From Companilactobacillus crustorum JCM 15951 (GTDB lineage: Bacteria; Bacillota; Bacilli; Lactobacillales; Lactobacillaceae): a stretch of DNA of 64,000 nucleotides. Below, in pieces: positions 41,558 to 50,933 of this stretch. The position numbers were made by a program, and so were the translations under genes. The stretch spans positions 1 to 64,000 of the forward strand of contig NZ_AZDB01000001.1 in NCBI RefSeq assembly GCF_001434585.1, written 5' to 3'. The notes below the pieces were generated by a model, which was not told the origin of the DNA, did not search any database, and worked only from the letters and a program-made list of their open reading frames with translations. Within the stretch, counting starts at the first letter, position 1; each line of letters starts with the position of its first letter.

Positions 41558-42004
41558 CTATCTTTCTTCTAAATAACCATGATTCATATTTTTTAGATAA
41601 TCTGAAAATTGCTCATTATCTTCAACATTGCCACTCTCTTTGCCTTTATACCAATCTAACTTATCATTCAAAACAGTCCAGCTATCTTCTAACTGTTGAA
41701 ATTCAACTTCAAAATTACGACGGACCTCTTCCAATAACTCAATCCGTTGATTGATGGTTGAATCGCCTTCCGCACGTAATTTAACATAGCGTTTCAATTG
41801 CTCAATAGTCATTCCGGTGCTTTTCAGATGTAGTAAGAATCTTACCCATTTAGCATCTTGTTCCGTATAATAACGAACGCCATTTTCAGTTCGATGTGGT
41901 TTAATGAGACCTTCTTTTTCATAATAACGAAGTGTAGGACTATTTAAACCAACCATTTCGGCAAAATCACCGATTCGATATCTTTTTTCTATTTCTACTG
42001 GCAT
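41558..42004 (-). CDS. MerR-family transcriptional regulator (148 aa)
   Basis: N-terminal MerR helix-turn-helix and wing: YRIGDFAEMVGLNSPTLRYYEKEGLIKPHRTENGVRYYTEQDAKWVRFLLHLKSTGMTIEQLKRYVKL, followed by a dimerisation helix (EEVRRNFEVEFQQLEDSWTVLNDKLDWY). No Cys is present in the effector part, unlike metal sensors and the AdhR/NmlR type, so the inducer is unknown. It lies just upstream of, and in the same direction as, the operon it probably activates. A variant of the same operator (42018-42037) overlaps its own upstream region. Confidence 0.88.
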   Translation of the reverse strand: MPVEIEKRYRIGDFAEMVGLNSPTLRYYEKEGLIKPHRTENGVRYYTEQDAKWVRFLLHLKSTGMTIEQLKRYVKLRAEGDSTINQRIELLEEVRRNFEVEFQQLEDSWTVLNDKLDWYKGKESGNVEDNEQFSDYLKNMNHGYLEER

Positions 42005-42017
42005 TATTTCACCTTCT

Positions 42018-42037
42018 ACTTAAAGTTGACTCTAATT
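42018..42037. promoter_or_regulatory. Second copy of the MerR operator, before merR
   Basis: ACTTAAAGTTGACTCTAATT matches the 20-bp palindrome at 41379-41398 at 16 or 17 of 20 positions. It lies just upstream of the MerR gene, suggesting autoregulation. Confidence 0.6.
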
Positions 42038-42047
42038 GTAACATCAT

Positions 42048-42752
42048 TTATAAATCGACACCACCGTCAACGCGTAAGACTTGACCTGTAATAAAATCAT
42101 TCTCCATCAAATAAATATAGGCTGAAGCAACTTCATCCAATTTAGCAACTCGTCCTAAAGGCACATTTTCGGAAACATTGCTTTTTTGTTCCGCCAGCTG
42201 TTTAGAATTCATACTTCTCCACAAACCAGTTGGGGTCCATGTAGGCGAAACAGCATTGATCCGATAATCTGGTGCTAACTCTACTGCGACGCCTTGAACC
42301 ATGGTATTAATGGCTTGATTGCCAATAATAGCTCCAGAGGCATCATAAGGGTGTCCTCCTGAACCAGAGGTTAAAATAATTGAGCCATTTTGTTTCAAAT
42401 GTTTACTAGCTATCTGGACTAACTGTAAATTAGCAAAAAACTTATCTTCAATAGCCTTTCGAATATCTGCTACAGGGCTTTCCAAGAAACCTCCACCCAT
42501 AGCACCACCCAGCATTGAAACAACATGATCGAATGAACCATACTTTGCAAAGAATCGTTTTATTTGTCCCTCATCTTGAGCATCTAACGAACTGCCTTGA
42601 ATATTATCATCGTATCTTAATTTATTAACTCGATCCTGATCTCGTCCAATAACATAGACCTCAGCTTTTTTATGCTGTGCCATAATAGCAACTTCCTTAC
42701 CAAATCCAGAAGTTCCCCCGATGACAAGAACTTTATCGTTTTCTAAACTCAT
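42048..42752 (-). CDS. Atypical short-chain dehydrogenase-like protein lacking the Tyr-Lys pair (234 aa)
   Basis: ATG at 42752 follows GAAGG and is preferred to the upstream frame start at 42767. The Rossmann motif VIGGTSGFGKEVA and the C-terminal SDR tail (VPLGRVAKLDEVASAYIYLMENDFITGQVLRVDGG) are clear, and the IILTSGSGG Ser region is present. The active-site YxxxK is missing: the position reads SGAIIGNQAINTM. It may bind NAD(P) without the usual chemistry or use other residues. It lies directly after the frameshifted FtsX permease gene, without a gap. Confidence 0.8.
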   Translation of the reverse strand: MSLENDKVLVIGGTSGFGKEVAIMAQHKKAEVYVIGRDQDRVNKLRYDDNIQGSSLDAQDEGQIKRFFAKYGSFDHVVSMLGGAMGGGFLESPVADIRKAIEDKFFANLQLVQIASKHLKQNGSIILTSGSGGHPYDASGAIIGNQAINTMVQGVAVELAPDYRINAVSPTWTPTGLWRSMNSKQLAEQKSNVSENVPLGRVAKLDEVASAYIYLMENDFITGQVLRVDGGVDL

Positions 42753-42767
42753 AAATTCTACCTTCAA

Positions 42768-44591
42768 TCATTCATTAGATTTTAAAGCACCAATCATATC
42801 TATATGTTGCAGTTTTTTATGTGTAACTAACATAACAATTGCTGTGAAAACTATCATTAATAACGTAGCAACTAAATAACCGAACCAGCTAATAGTAAGT
42901 GGGAAAATAACCTGTTCCGTTGCAGCTTGATTCAAAATATAGGCTGTTAATAGATTCCCCACGCCATAGCCAACAACGATTCCAACAATTGTCAAAATAA
43001 TATTTTCTCTCACAATATACATGGTAACTTCATTATTATAAAATCCTAAAACTTTTATCGTCGATAATTCACGAATTCTTTCAGAAACATTGATATTAGT
43101 TAAATTATAGAGAACCACAAATGATAAGACACCTGAAAGCAATATAAAAATCAAAACAATTGGTTTCAAAGATGAAGACATTTTTGAAACAGTACTTAAA
43201 ACGTCGTGCGTATAGCTGGTCCCCATTACCGCTCCAGATTTTAACAATTGATTAGCTAATTTCTTACGCTGCGACTTCGTCTGTTCTTTCAGATGCAATA
43301 ACAACGTATTAGCTTTGGGAGACTTACCAAATTTTTGTTGATACATTTCTGGACTCAAATATACGAAATGACCGATAAAATTCTGTGAAATAGCACTGAC
43401 TTTTAATTTAGTTTTCTTGCCATCTGTCATCGTCAATCTTATTGAATCCCCCGTTTTAACGTCTAACAGCTGGGCAATCTTTTTAGACAAGACCACTTGT
43501 TTCTTGTTCAAATTAAAACCTAAATGAACATATTTAGCAAAGTTTTGCACCGACTTTGGGGTATAAATATTAACATCATTAACTTGATTTTTACCTTTTA
43601 TCAATTTAGCAGTAGAAGAATTGATAGCAGTACTATTTTGATACTGATCATTGTTATTTAAAACATTCTTAACTTTAGTAAAATCAGCCGATTGATTTAA
43701 TTTTACTACCGCTTGATAATCAAAAATTTCTGAATATTGACGATTACCACTTGCTGCTATGGAATTTTGAATTCCAAATCCAGTTAAAATCAAGGCCGTA
43801 CCACCAGCAATACCGATAATAGTCATAAACATTCGTGATTTAAAACGGAATAAGTTTCGATAACTAACTTTACTGTTAAAGCTCAAATGATTCCATAGTG
43901 GCTTGATTCGTTCCAGTAGAATTTTCTTAGCTGATTTAGGAGACTTAGGACGCATTAAAGCGGCTGGTCCTTCAACTAATTCTTTTCTGATAACAATAAT
44001 TGCTGCTCCTAAAGTTGCTATTAATGCAAAAATTAACGCAATAAGGATTACTATCCACTGCAAACCAACAACCCAATCTAAGGCAATATATTGCTTATAA
44101 AGTGCTAAAACAATTCGTGGCAAAGTTTCATTACCAATGATAGCACCTAATAACGCTCCAATAACTCCAGCCGAAATTGCATAATAGTAATAATTTCGGG
44201 AGATTTCCCATTTAGTATAGCCGAGAGCTTTAAATGTTCCTATTTCACTTCTAGCTTCTTCAACCATTCTAGTAATGGTTGTAAAGGTAATCAAAGCGGC
44301 AATCAAGAAAAAGAAAACCGGAAAAACATTAGCAATCGCAGCAATTCGATCTGAACTTTCGCCATAAGCTGAAAATCCTGGCAGATCCTTCCTAGTTTGC
44401 CAAGTATAAGTCGTTTGAGCTTGTTTCAAAGCTTTAGTCCTAAAAGCATTTAACTTCGTCTGCTGCTGTGCAGCGGCTTGAGGATCAGCCTGTCGAGCTT
44501 GATCTATTAAAGACTGCTGAGGAGCAATCTTCTTATCGATTAGTTCTGTAGTTCTTTGATCGGCTCGATTTTTAAAAGCTTTCTTCAGCAA
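42768..44591 (-). pseudogene. FtsX-like ABC permease, C-terminal part (frameshifted from 45283)
   Basis: The apparent start is a TTG at 44591 with no ribosome-binding site. The frame is open upstream to about 44650 and there encodes LRNKNTFSKSYKQAVNKKVSLLKKAF, which continues the preceding open frame. It contains a Gln-rich coiled region, four TM helices (VFPVFFFLIAALITFTTITRMVEEARSEIGTFKALGYT is the FtsX signature), a large extracellular domain, and a second FtsX block (RELSTIKVLGFYNNEVTMYI). One missing T near 44650 explains the break. Together the halves form a ~840-residue permease partnered by the ATPase at 45294. Confidence 0.8.
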
Positions 44592-44647
44592 ACTTACCTT
44601 TTTGTTTACAGCCTGCTTGTAAGATTTGCTAAAAGTATTTTTATTTC

Positions 44648-45283
44648 TTAATGATTAAAATGCAAATTCAAAACTGTTCCTACTGACAAATTCAATTGCT
44701 TTTGAGGTATGTAAGCAAACAGCTGTACTTGACCATCAGCAATATTAGTTGCCCCACGCGATTGATTATCAATATATTGTGGCGAATCTGCAAAACCTAC
44801 AATTTTATAAGACTTCTGTTTTAAATTTGAATTGTTAGCAAATTTGAAAGTTTGTCCTAATTTATAGTCATACTTCGATCTAGCATTTTTATCCAAAACA
44901 ATTTCATTGTTATTTTTAGGCAGCCGACCACTGCGCATAATTAAGCGATTTTGCTTAGCAGCGGAGTTATATCCATAAAGTGCTATTGCCACTTTATCTT
45001 TACCACCTATAACATACTTCAATTTTGTAGTTTCAACCTGAGCTCCAGGAACTTTTCGAGCTAATTTAATATCTTCTTTATCAAATCCTGTTGTTGATAG
45101 CACCTGAATATCAGAAAGGTTTTTATCTGCTACCGTTTTATTCAAAGAATCATTCAAACTAGGACCAGCTGCTTTAACTCCAACAAAAATCAAAACGCCT
45201 AGCATAATTATCAAAATAATTGCGATAAAGCGCCCTTTAGATTTTTTTATATCCTGAAGCATATTTTTCGTCAATGGATTCAT
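44648..45283 (-). pseudogene. FtsX-like ABC permease, N-terminal part (frameshifted)
   Basis: It starts properly: ATG with a GGTGA site ten bases after the ATPase gene. It has one TM helix (GRFIAIILIIMLGVLIFVGVKAAG) and the MacB-like periplasmic-core domain (SGRLPKNNNEIVLDKNARSKYDYKLGQTF). The reading ends ...LNLHFNH-stop at 44648. Adding one T in CATTAAG restores HLRNKNTF and the long downstream frame. Either a natural loss of function or a sequencing error in this assembly. Confidence 0.78.
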
Positions 45284-45293
45284 CTTTATTCAC

Positions 45294-45995
45294 CTACCAT
45301 TCAATATCCTGAACCGGTATTGGATAAGGATTGTCGACAATCGATTGAATTTGGGCATCGTGAATCCGAATCACTCGATCAGCCATATTAGCCAAAGCCG
45401 AATTATGGGTAATAATAATGACGGTTTTATTATTAAGATGACTTGCGTTCTGCAACAAAGTAAGTACTTGTTTCCCAGTTTCATAATCTAAGGCACCTGT
45501 CGGTTCATCACATAAAAGCAGCTTAGGATTTTTAGCCAAGGCTCTAGCAATAGCAACTCTCTGTTGCTCACCACCAGATAGTTGCGATGGAAAATTATCA
45601 ATACGATTACCTAACCCGACTGCTCGCAAAGTATTCGTGGCATCTAAAGCATCCTTAACGATAGCTGAAGCCAGCTCTACATTTTCCTTTGTCGTCAAGT
45701 TGGGAATCAAATTATAAAATTGAAAGATAAAACCAACGTCATTTCGGCGATAAGTTGTTAATTGTCGTTCATTGAATTGTGCAATATCAGTTCCGTCAAT
45801 AATTACTTGTCCATCACTAGGTGTATCCATACCGCCTAAAATATTTAAAACAGTCGATTTGCCAGCACCACTCGGTCCCAAAATGACAGTTAATTTTCCT
45901 TGTTCAACATCAAACGAAAGATTGTTGTTTGCAAAAATTGTGGTATCTCCCATTTGATAACGTTTTGATTCATTTCTAACTTCAATATATGCCAT
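45294..45995 (-). CDS. ABC transporter ATPase, MacB/LolD type (233 aa)
   Basis: Walker [10 protein letters not shown], signature [32 protein letters not shown] and switch His in [18 protein letters not shown]. It belongs to the LolD/MacB/BceA group that works with FtsX-like permeases. First gene of the operon with the frameshifted permease; in lactobacilli such pairs are linked to wall-stress or peptide export, but no two-component system is adjacent here. The ribosome-binding site is AGGAAGGG. Confidence 0.88.
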   Translation of the reverse strand: MAYIEVRNESKRYQMGDTTIFANNNLSFDVEQGKLTVILGPSGAGKSTVLNILGGMDTPSDGQVIIDGTDIAQFNERQLTTYRRNDVGFIFQFYNLIPNLTTKENVELASAIVKDALDATNTLRAVGLGNRIDNFPSQLSGGEQQRVAIARALAKNPKLLLCDEPTGALDYETGKQVLTLLQNASHLNNKTVIIITHNSALANMADRVIRIHDAQIQSIVDNPYPIPVQDIEW

Positions 45996-46124
45996 CTGTT
46001 TTCACCCTTCCTCATTAATAACTATTATAGAGGAAACCGGATACATCATTAAGATATAAAACTCAAAATTATTTTAAAAATAATAAGTCCAATTCAATGA
46101 TTCTTATTTAATATATTAATTATG

Positions 46125-46170
46125 ACTACTGAGGCCATCCTAGCTCCGTTCCAGATTATTGTCTTTAAAC
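46125..46170. repeat. Remnant of the structured repeat family
   Basis: ATCCTAGCTCCGTTCCAGATTA matches the 3' part of copy E4-A (about 53965-53990) with one substitution; CTACTGAGG precedes it. No palindrome partner remains, so it is a decayed end fragment. Confidence 0.45.
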
Positions 46171-46177
46171 GTGTAAC

Positions 46178-46216
46178 AAAAGGCACAATATTCGTATTAT
46201 GAATATTGTGCCTTTT
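46178..46216. terminator. Perfect hairpin terminator downstream of pepO
   Basis: AAAAGGCACAATATTC pairs with GAATATTGTGCCTTTT (16 bp, 7-nt loop). It is a near copy of the hairpin at 26072-26112 and ends the minus-strand PepO gene. Confidence 0.8.
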
Positions 46217-46244
46217 ATTGCTTAATTTTTATCGAAGGTATAAT

Positions 46245-48179
46245 TTACCAAATATTAATTCTTTTGTCATTTTCTAACCACATACCATCGCCTGGCTGCA
46301 CATTAAAAGCTTTGAAAAACTCGGTCATATCTTGAGAAATAACGTTAGCTCGCAAAGGTTGTGGCGCATGAACGTCTGTTGCCAATAGGTCTTCATTATA
46401 TTCTTCGGTCGCTTTAAAACGCCATGATTTAGCCCACTGGATAAAAAACTGCTTAGCATCGTAATCTGATTCTAATTTTGCGGCTTCAATTGCACAACGC
46501 ATTCCTCCAACATCAGCAATATTTTCACTGACCACTAATTTTCCATTAACTTTGCCACCGGCATACTTAATACCATTGAATTGATCAATCATCTGCTGCG
46601 TCAATTTTTTAAATTTTGCATAATCCGATTTTGTCCACCAATCATGCATATTTCCTAACTCATCGAATTGAGCTCCATTATTATCAAAGGCATGTGAAAT
46701 TTCATGGGCAATTGTTGCTCCAATTCCTCCATAATTTTCACTGCTGGTCTGCTGCAAACTATAAAATGGCGACTGCAAAATTGCTGCTGGAAAAGTAATA
46801 TCATTTCTAGATGGATCGTAACAAGCATTGACCATGTGACCTGGCATTAACCACTTGGAGCGATCAACTGGTCGATGGTATTCGGCCAATGAATCAGCAA
46901 TAATAAGACGATTTAAATTAACCAAATTACTATATAAACTTTGATCTTCATCAATAATCAATTTTTTATAAATGGCTTCTGCTTTTTGGGGATAACCAAC
47001 CTTTAAAACAATTTTTTGTAATTTTACAATTGCTTGTTTTTTGGTAGCTTCACTTAACCAATCGTTATCTTGCAAACGTTGCTCATAGATTGCAATCATT
47101 TTTTCAATCATGGCTCTTACATCGGCTTGAGCCTTCTCACCAAAATACTTTCGACCATAGTAAATTCCTACGACTTCACTAAACATTTTTTCTGCCAAAT
47201 GATAACTAAACTTAGTCCGATCAGGTAGCTTTGCTGCCCCACTCAAGGCTAACTTATATTCGCCGAATATTTGTCGAAAATCTTCACTGATATATTCAGC
47301 ATTATCCATCAGATATCGAATTAACATCCAAGCCTTAATACTTTCAAAGGTTTCATTATTAACTATTTTAGAAAGATTATTTAAATATCGGGGTTCTTCT
47401 ACAATTACTTTTTGAGGAGTAGCTTGAATTTGTGCGGTTACCAAAGTCTTCAAATCTAAATTTACACTCTTTTGTCCAAATTCTTCAAATGACAATGGAT
47501 TATAAATTTTAGTATAATCAGCCCATTCTTCAGCATTTTTCACGATTGGTATCAGAGACTTATCAAAAACCAAAGCCTCTTTAACTATTTTGGGGCTCAG
47601 CTCTTGACTATATCCTAATTTATTAAGTAATTCTTTTGCTACTTCAGCATATTTTAGGAGTAGTTTTTTACCTGATTCATTATCAGCCTCATAGTATGAT
47701 TTGTCCGGTAAAATCAGGTCAGCCCCCTGAATATATACGACATTTTTTGTAGTATCCTTCATATCGGCATCAACATAGATAGAAATAGGTAAAGAATAAT
47801 CATTTTTATCAAAATCAGCTAGATTCTGACTAAGATCAGCCAATGATTTAAGATTCTCTATTTTTTTCAAATCCTTCAAAAAATCTGTTGTTGCAGAATG
47901 ATTTTGCAAAGCTACTCTATATAATTTCACCGCTTGCAAAAGCTCATCACTATTTACATTCTTTTCATTTTGAGCAAAGTTAGAAAAATCCTGCATTAAT
48001 TGTTTTTCAATCATTAAATCCAATTCATCTGAGGCCCCAGCACTGGATTTATCAGCTGGTATCTTAGCTTTGCTCTGCCAAGTTCCATTAACAGCTAAAT
48101 ATAAATTATCTTTATAATCAGTCGGTTCGGTGGCAATTGCCAAATCACCCGCTCCACCGATAATTTTATTAATCTTCAT
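46245..48179 (-). CDS. pepO: M13-family metalloendopeptidase PepO, copy 1 (644 aa)
   Basis: A neprilysin-type zinc endopeptidase that cleaves oligopeptides. Zinc site: HEISH in IGATIAHEISHAFDNNGAQFD plus the Glu of ENIADVGG, both intact; the C-terminal HAPQPLRANV contains the His that stabilises the transition state. No signal peptide, so cytoplasmic, as with lactococcal PepO. ATG at 48179 (MKINKIIGG) is preferred to the 48212 frame start, which lies in a terminator. A paralogue lies immediately upstream. Confidence 0.92.
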   Translation of the reverse strand: MKINKIIGGAGDLAIATEPTDYKDNLYLAVNGTWQSKAKIPADKSSAGASDELDLMIEKQLMQDFSNFAQNEKNVNSDELLQAVKLYRVALQNHSATTDFLKDLKKIENLKSLADLSQNLADFDKNDYSLPISIYVDADMKDTTKNVVYIQGADLILPDKSYYEADNESGKKLLLKYAEVAKELLNKLGYSQELSPKIVKEALVFDKSLIPIVKNAEEWADYTKIYNPLSFEEFGQKSVNLDLKTLVTAQIQATPQKVIVEEPRYLNNLSKIVNNETFESIKAWMLIRYLMDNAEYISEDFRQIFGEYKLALSGAAKLPDRTKFSYHLAEKMFSEVVGIYYGRKYFGEKAQADVRAMIEKMIAIYEQRLQDNDWLSEATKKQAIVKLQKIVLKVGYPQKAEAIYKKLIIDEDQSLYSNLVNLNRLIIADSLAEYHRPVDRSKWLMPGHMVNACYDPSRNDITFPAAILQSPFYSLQQTSSENYGGIGATIAHEISHAFDNNGAQFDELGNMHDWWTKSDYAKFKKLTQQMIDQFNGIKYAGGKVNGKLVVSENIADVGGMRCAIEAAKLESDYDAKQFFIQWAKSWRFKATEEYNEDLLATDVHAPQPLRANVISQDMTEFFKAFNVQPGDGMWLENDKRINIW

Positions 48180-48202
48180 TTTTATTCCACTCTCCACAAA
48201 AA

Positions 48203-48255
48203 TAATCCTCAACGACTTTTAAATTTTAGTGCACACTCGTCATTGAGGATTATTT
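48203..48255 (-). terminator. Terminator between the two pepO genes
   Basis: AATAATCCTCAA pairs with TTGAGGATTATT; a T run follows on the minus strand. Confidence 0.8.
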
Positions 48256-48264
48256 ATTTATTTT

Positions 48265-50202
48265 TTACCAGATATTAACTCTCTTATCAGGATCAAGCCA
48301 CATGCCATCTTTTTCTGTAACATCAAAGGCATCGTAGAATTCATCCATATTTTGAGCCATTACATTAGCACGCAATGGAGCTGGTGAATGAACATCAATC
48401 GAGAGGAACATTTCTGTCAATTGCTTAGTTGACTTATTTCTCCAAACTCTAGCCCAGTTAATAAAGAACTTCTTTACATCGAAGTCGTTTTCTTGTTTAG
48501 CAGCTTCTAAAGCACAACGAAGTCCACCAACATCAGCTACGTTCTCACTGACAACTAAAGTACCATTTACCTTACTGCCAGCATATGGAATTCCATCAAA
48601 TTCATCAATCATCTTTTGAGTCAATTGCTTGAACTTAGCATAGTCTTCCTTAGTCCACCAGTCGTTCATATTACCGTACTCATCAAATTGAGCTCCGTTA
48701 TTATCAAAGGCATGCGAAATTTCATGCGCAATAACTGCACCGATACCACCAAAGTTTTCACTGCTTGTTTGTTTCAAACTATAAAATGGTGCTTGTAAAA
48801 TAGCGGCTGGGAAAGTAATGTCATTTCTTGATGGATCATAACAAGCGTTAACCATATGTCCTGGCATAAGCCATTTTGTTCGATCAACTGGCTTATGATA
48901 TTGGTCCAAGGCATCTTGAGTAATGATCTTTTTAATACGGGAAACATTGTCATACAATGAATCATTCTCATTAATTTCAAATTTACTGTAAATATCATCA
49001 ATTTTGTCGGGGTAACCAACTTTAATGACAATTTTATCCAATTTAACAATTGCTTTTTTCTTAGTATCTTCACTTAGCCAAGTATTTTGAGAAAGACGTT
49101 GTTCGTAAATAGAGATCATCTTTTTGACCATGCTACGGACATCTTCTTTAGCCTTTTCGCCAAAATACTTTTTACCATAATATGTACCAATAACTTGACT
49201 AAAAATACCTGCTGCAAAGTTATAAGCATACTTAGTTCTATTTTGAAGTTCCTTAGCACCACTAAGAGCTAAACGATATTCGCCAATTGTTTGACGGAAT
49301 TCTTCATCAAGAATTGAAGCATTGCCTGTAATAAACTTAACCATGATCCATGCCTTGATATTTTCAAAGGTATCTTCATTAACTAATTGATTGAGATTCT
49401 TCAAATATCTTGGTTCTTCAATGATAACTTGATCAGGCGTGTCATTAATTAAGTCAACTACTAAACTCTTCAAATCTAAACTATCTGATTTAGTAATAAA
49501 TTCACTGAATTTCATTGGATTATAGACTTTAGTGTAATCAGCCCATTCTTCAGAACTCTTAACAATTGGAACCAATGATTTATCAAAAGCTAGAGCCTTT
49601 TCAACAATATCCTTGGCATTATCCAACTTATAGCCGATCATTGACAGCAAGCGGCCAGCAACTTCAGCATATTTAGCCAATAATTTCTTACCTGATTCAT
49701 TCTTTTCATCATAATAAGATTTATCAGGCAAAATTAAACCAGCGCCTTGAACATAAACAACATTCTTAGCTGTATCTTTCATATCAGCTTCAATTCCGAT
49801 ATCAATTGGCAAAGCAAAACCATCTTTAGATAGTTGAGCTAAATTATCGCTCAAGTCCTGCAAGGTTTCTAAGTCGCTGATACGTTGAATATCTTTCAAA
49901 ATAGGTTGCTGATGGAATTTGCTTAAATGATCAACGTTGTTAGCCAAACGATAAAGTTTAACTGCTTGCAACATTAAATCATCGTTAATTTCATTCTCGT
50001 TATTTGCAAATTCATGGAAGTCTTTCATAAGTGTTTTTTCAACGCCTTCGTCCAAATCCATGAAACCGCCAGTACGTGACTTATCTGCTGGAATTTCAGC
50101 TTTTTCTTGCCAAGCACCATTTACGGCTAAATACAAATTATCTTTATAGTCAGCGGGTTTAGCATCAATCATGTCTCCTGTGCCACCGACAATTTTACTC
50201 AT
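48265..50202 (-). CDS. pepO: M13-family metalloendopeptidase PepO, copy 2 (645 aa)
   Basis: Same architecture as copy 1: HEISH in IGAVIAHEISHAFDNNGAQFD, ENVADVGG and HSPAPLRANV. The two proteins are alike along their whole length, so this is a tandem duplication. Both are complete, and each has its own terminator, so they could be expressed differently. The start is uncertain: ATG at 50214 sits right against GGCGGTGA, whereas ATG at 50202 gives MSKIVGG, matching the paralogue. Confidence 0.92.
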   Translation of the reverse strand: MSKIVGGTGDMIDAKPADYKDNLYLAVNGAWQEKAEIPADKSRTGGFMDLDEGVEKTLMKDFHEFANNENEINDDLMLQAVKLYRLANNVDHLSKFHQQPILKDIQRISDLETLQDLSDNLAQLSKDGFALPIDIGIEADMKDTAKNVVYVQGAGLILPDKSYYDEKNESGKKLLAKYAEVAGRLLSMIGYKLDNAKDIVEKALAFDKSLVPIVKSSEEWADYTKVYNPMKFSEFITKSDSLDLKSLVVDLINDTPDQVIIEEPRYLKNLNQLVNEDTFENIKAWIMVKFITGNASILDEEFRQTIGEYRLALSGAKELQNRTKYAYNFAAGIFSQVIGTYYGKKYFGEKAKEDVRSMVKKMISIYEQRLSQNTWLSEDTKKKAIVKLDKIVIKVGYPDKIDDIYSKFEINENDSLYDNVSRIKKIITQDALDQYHKPVDRTKWLMPGHMVNACYDPSRNDITFPAAILQAPFYSLKQTSSENFGGIGAVIAHEISHAFDNNGAQFDEYGNMNDWWTKEDYAKFKQLTQKMIDEFDGIPYAGSKVNGTLVVSENVADVGGLRCALEAAKQENDFDVKKFFINWARVWRNKSTKQLTEMFLSIDVHSPAPLRANVMAQNMDEFYDAFDVTEKDGMWLDPDKRVNIW

Positions 50203-50372
50203 AAACAATATCATTCACCGCCATTAGTTTTAGTGACTACTATATCACTCTTTATATTTTATTAGAATAATTATCAACTTTTTGTTAATTAGAGATTATC
50301 ATCCTGTATAGGAAAATTTTCGTAAAATTCAGTAAATATAACTTTGGAAAAAAATCTCAATTAAATCCGTAA

Positions 50373-50406
50373 TAAAAAAGGAAAAACCTATATAACAGGT
50401 TTTCCC
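50373..50406 (-). terminator. Terminator after the Usp gene
   Basis: GGAAAAACCT and AGGTTTTCC form the stem; the A run at 50373-50378 serves the minus strand. Confidence 0.8.
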
Positions 50407-50450
50407 TCAATAAATGACCTTATGGGCCCTCATTTATATATTTATCTTAG

Positions 50451-50915
50451 TTATCTAATAACGCTAACTGAACAACGAGCGTTGTTAACAATCTTAGCTG
50501 CCTGTGAACCGATCGTATTACGAGTACGATTCTTTTCTTCAACTCCAACAATCACTAAATCAGGTTGAAAACTTGGAATAACTTTTTCAACGATGGTCGT
50601 ACCTGGTGCTCCTTCAGTAACCATTAAATGAACATCTTTAACTCCAAACTCTTCAGCCTTTTGACCATACAAGCCCAAAAGCTTTTTAATTTCTGAACGA
50701 CGTTCTTTTAAAACTTCAGGATCAAGCGACTGAAAGATATTTAAATCTCCAGTCTCCAAGACAGATACAATTCCTAGTTCAGCATCGTGATGTCTTGCCA
50801 ACGAGCAGGCATAATTAAAAGCATTTTTTGATGACACAAAATCGTCTGAATCTACACAGATCAAAATCTTGGAATAGTCCACTTTTTCAACTTTGTAATT
50901 CTTTATTTCGTCCAT
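50451..50915 (-). CDS. Universal stress protein family (154 aa)
   Basis: A UspA-type alpha/beta fold: KILICVDSDDFVSSKNAFNYACSLARHHDAELGIVSVLE opens it and QPDLVIVGVEEKNRTRNTIGSQAAKIVNNARCSVSVIR closes it. The ATP-binding pattern G-x2-G-x9-G is incomplete (GVEE), so it may not bind ATP, unlike the Usp at 60755. It lies 18 bases after the D-aspartate ligase gene with an AGGAGG site and is probably co-transcribed with it. Confidence 0.87.
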   Translation of the reverse strand: MDEIKNYKVEKVDYSKILICVDSDDFVSSKNAFNYACSLARHHDAELGIVSVLETGDLNIFQSLDPEVLKERRSEIKKLLGLYGQKAEEFGVKDVHLMVTEGAPGTTIVEKVIPSFQPDLVIVGVEEKNRTRNTIGSQAAKIVNNARCSVSVIR

Positions 50916-50933
50916 CGGTAAAATCCTCCTAAA

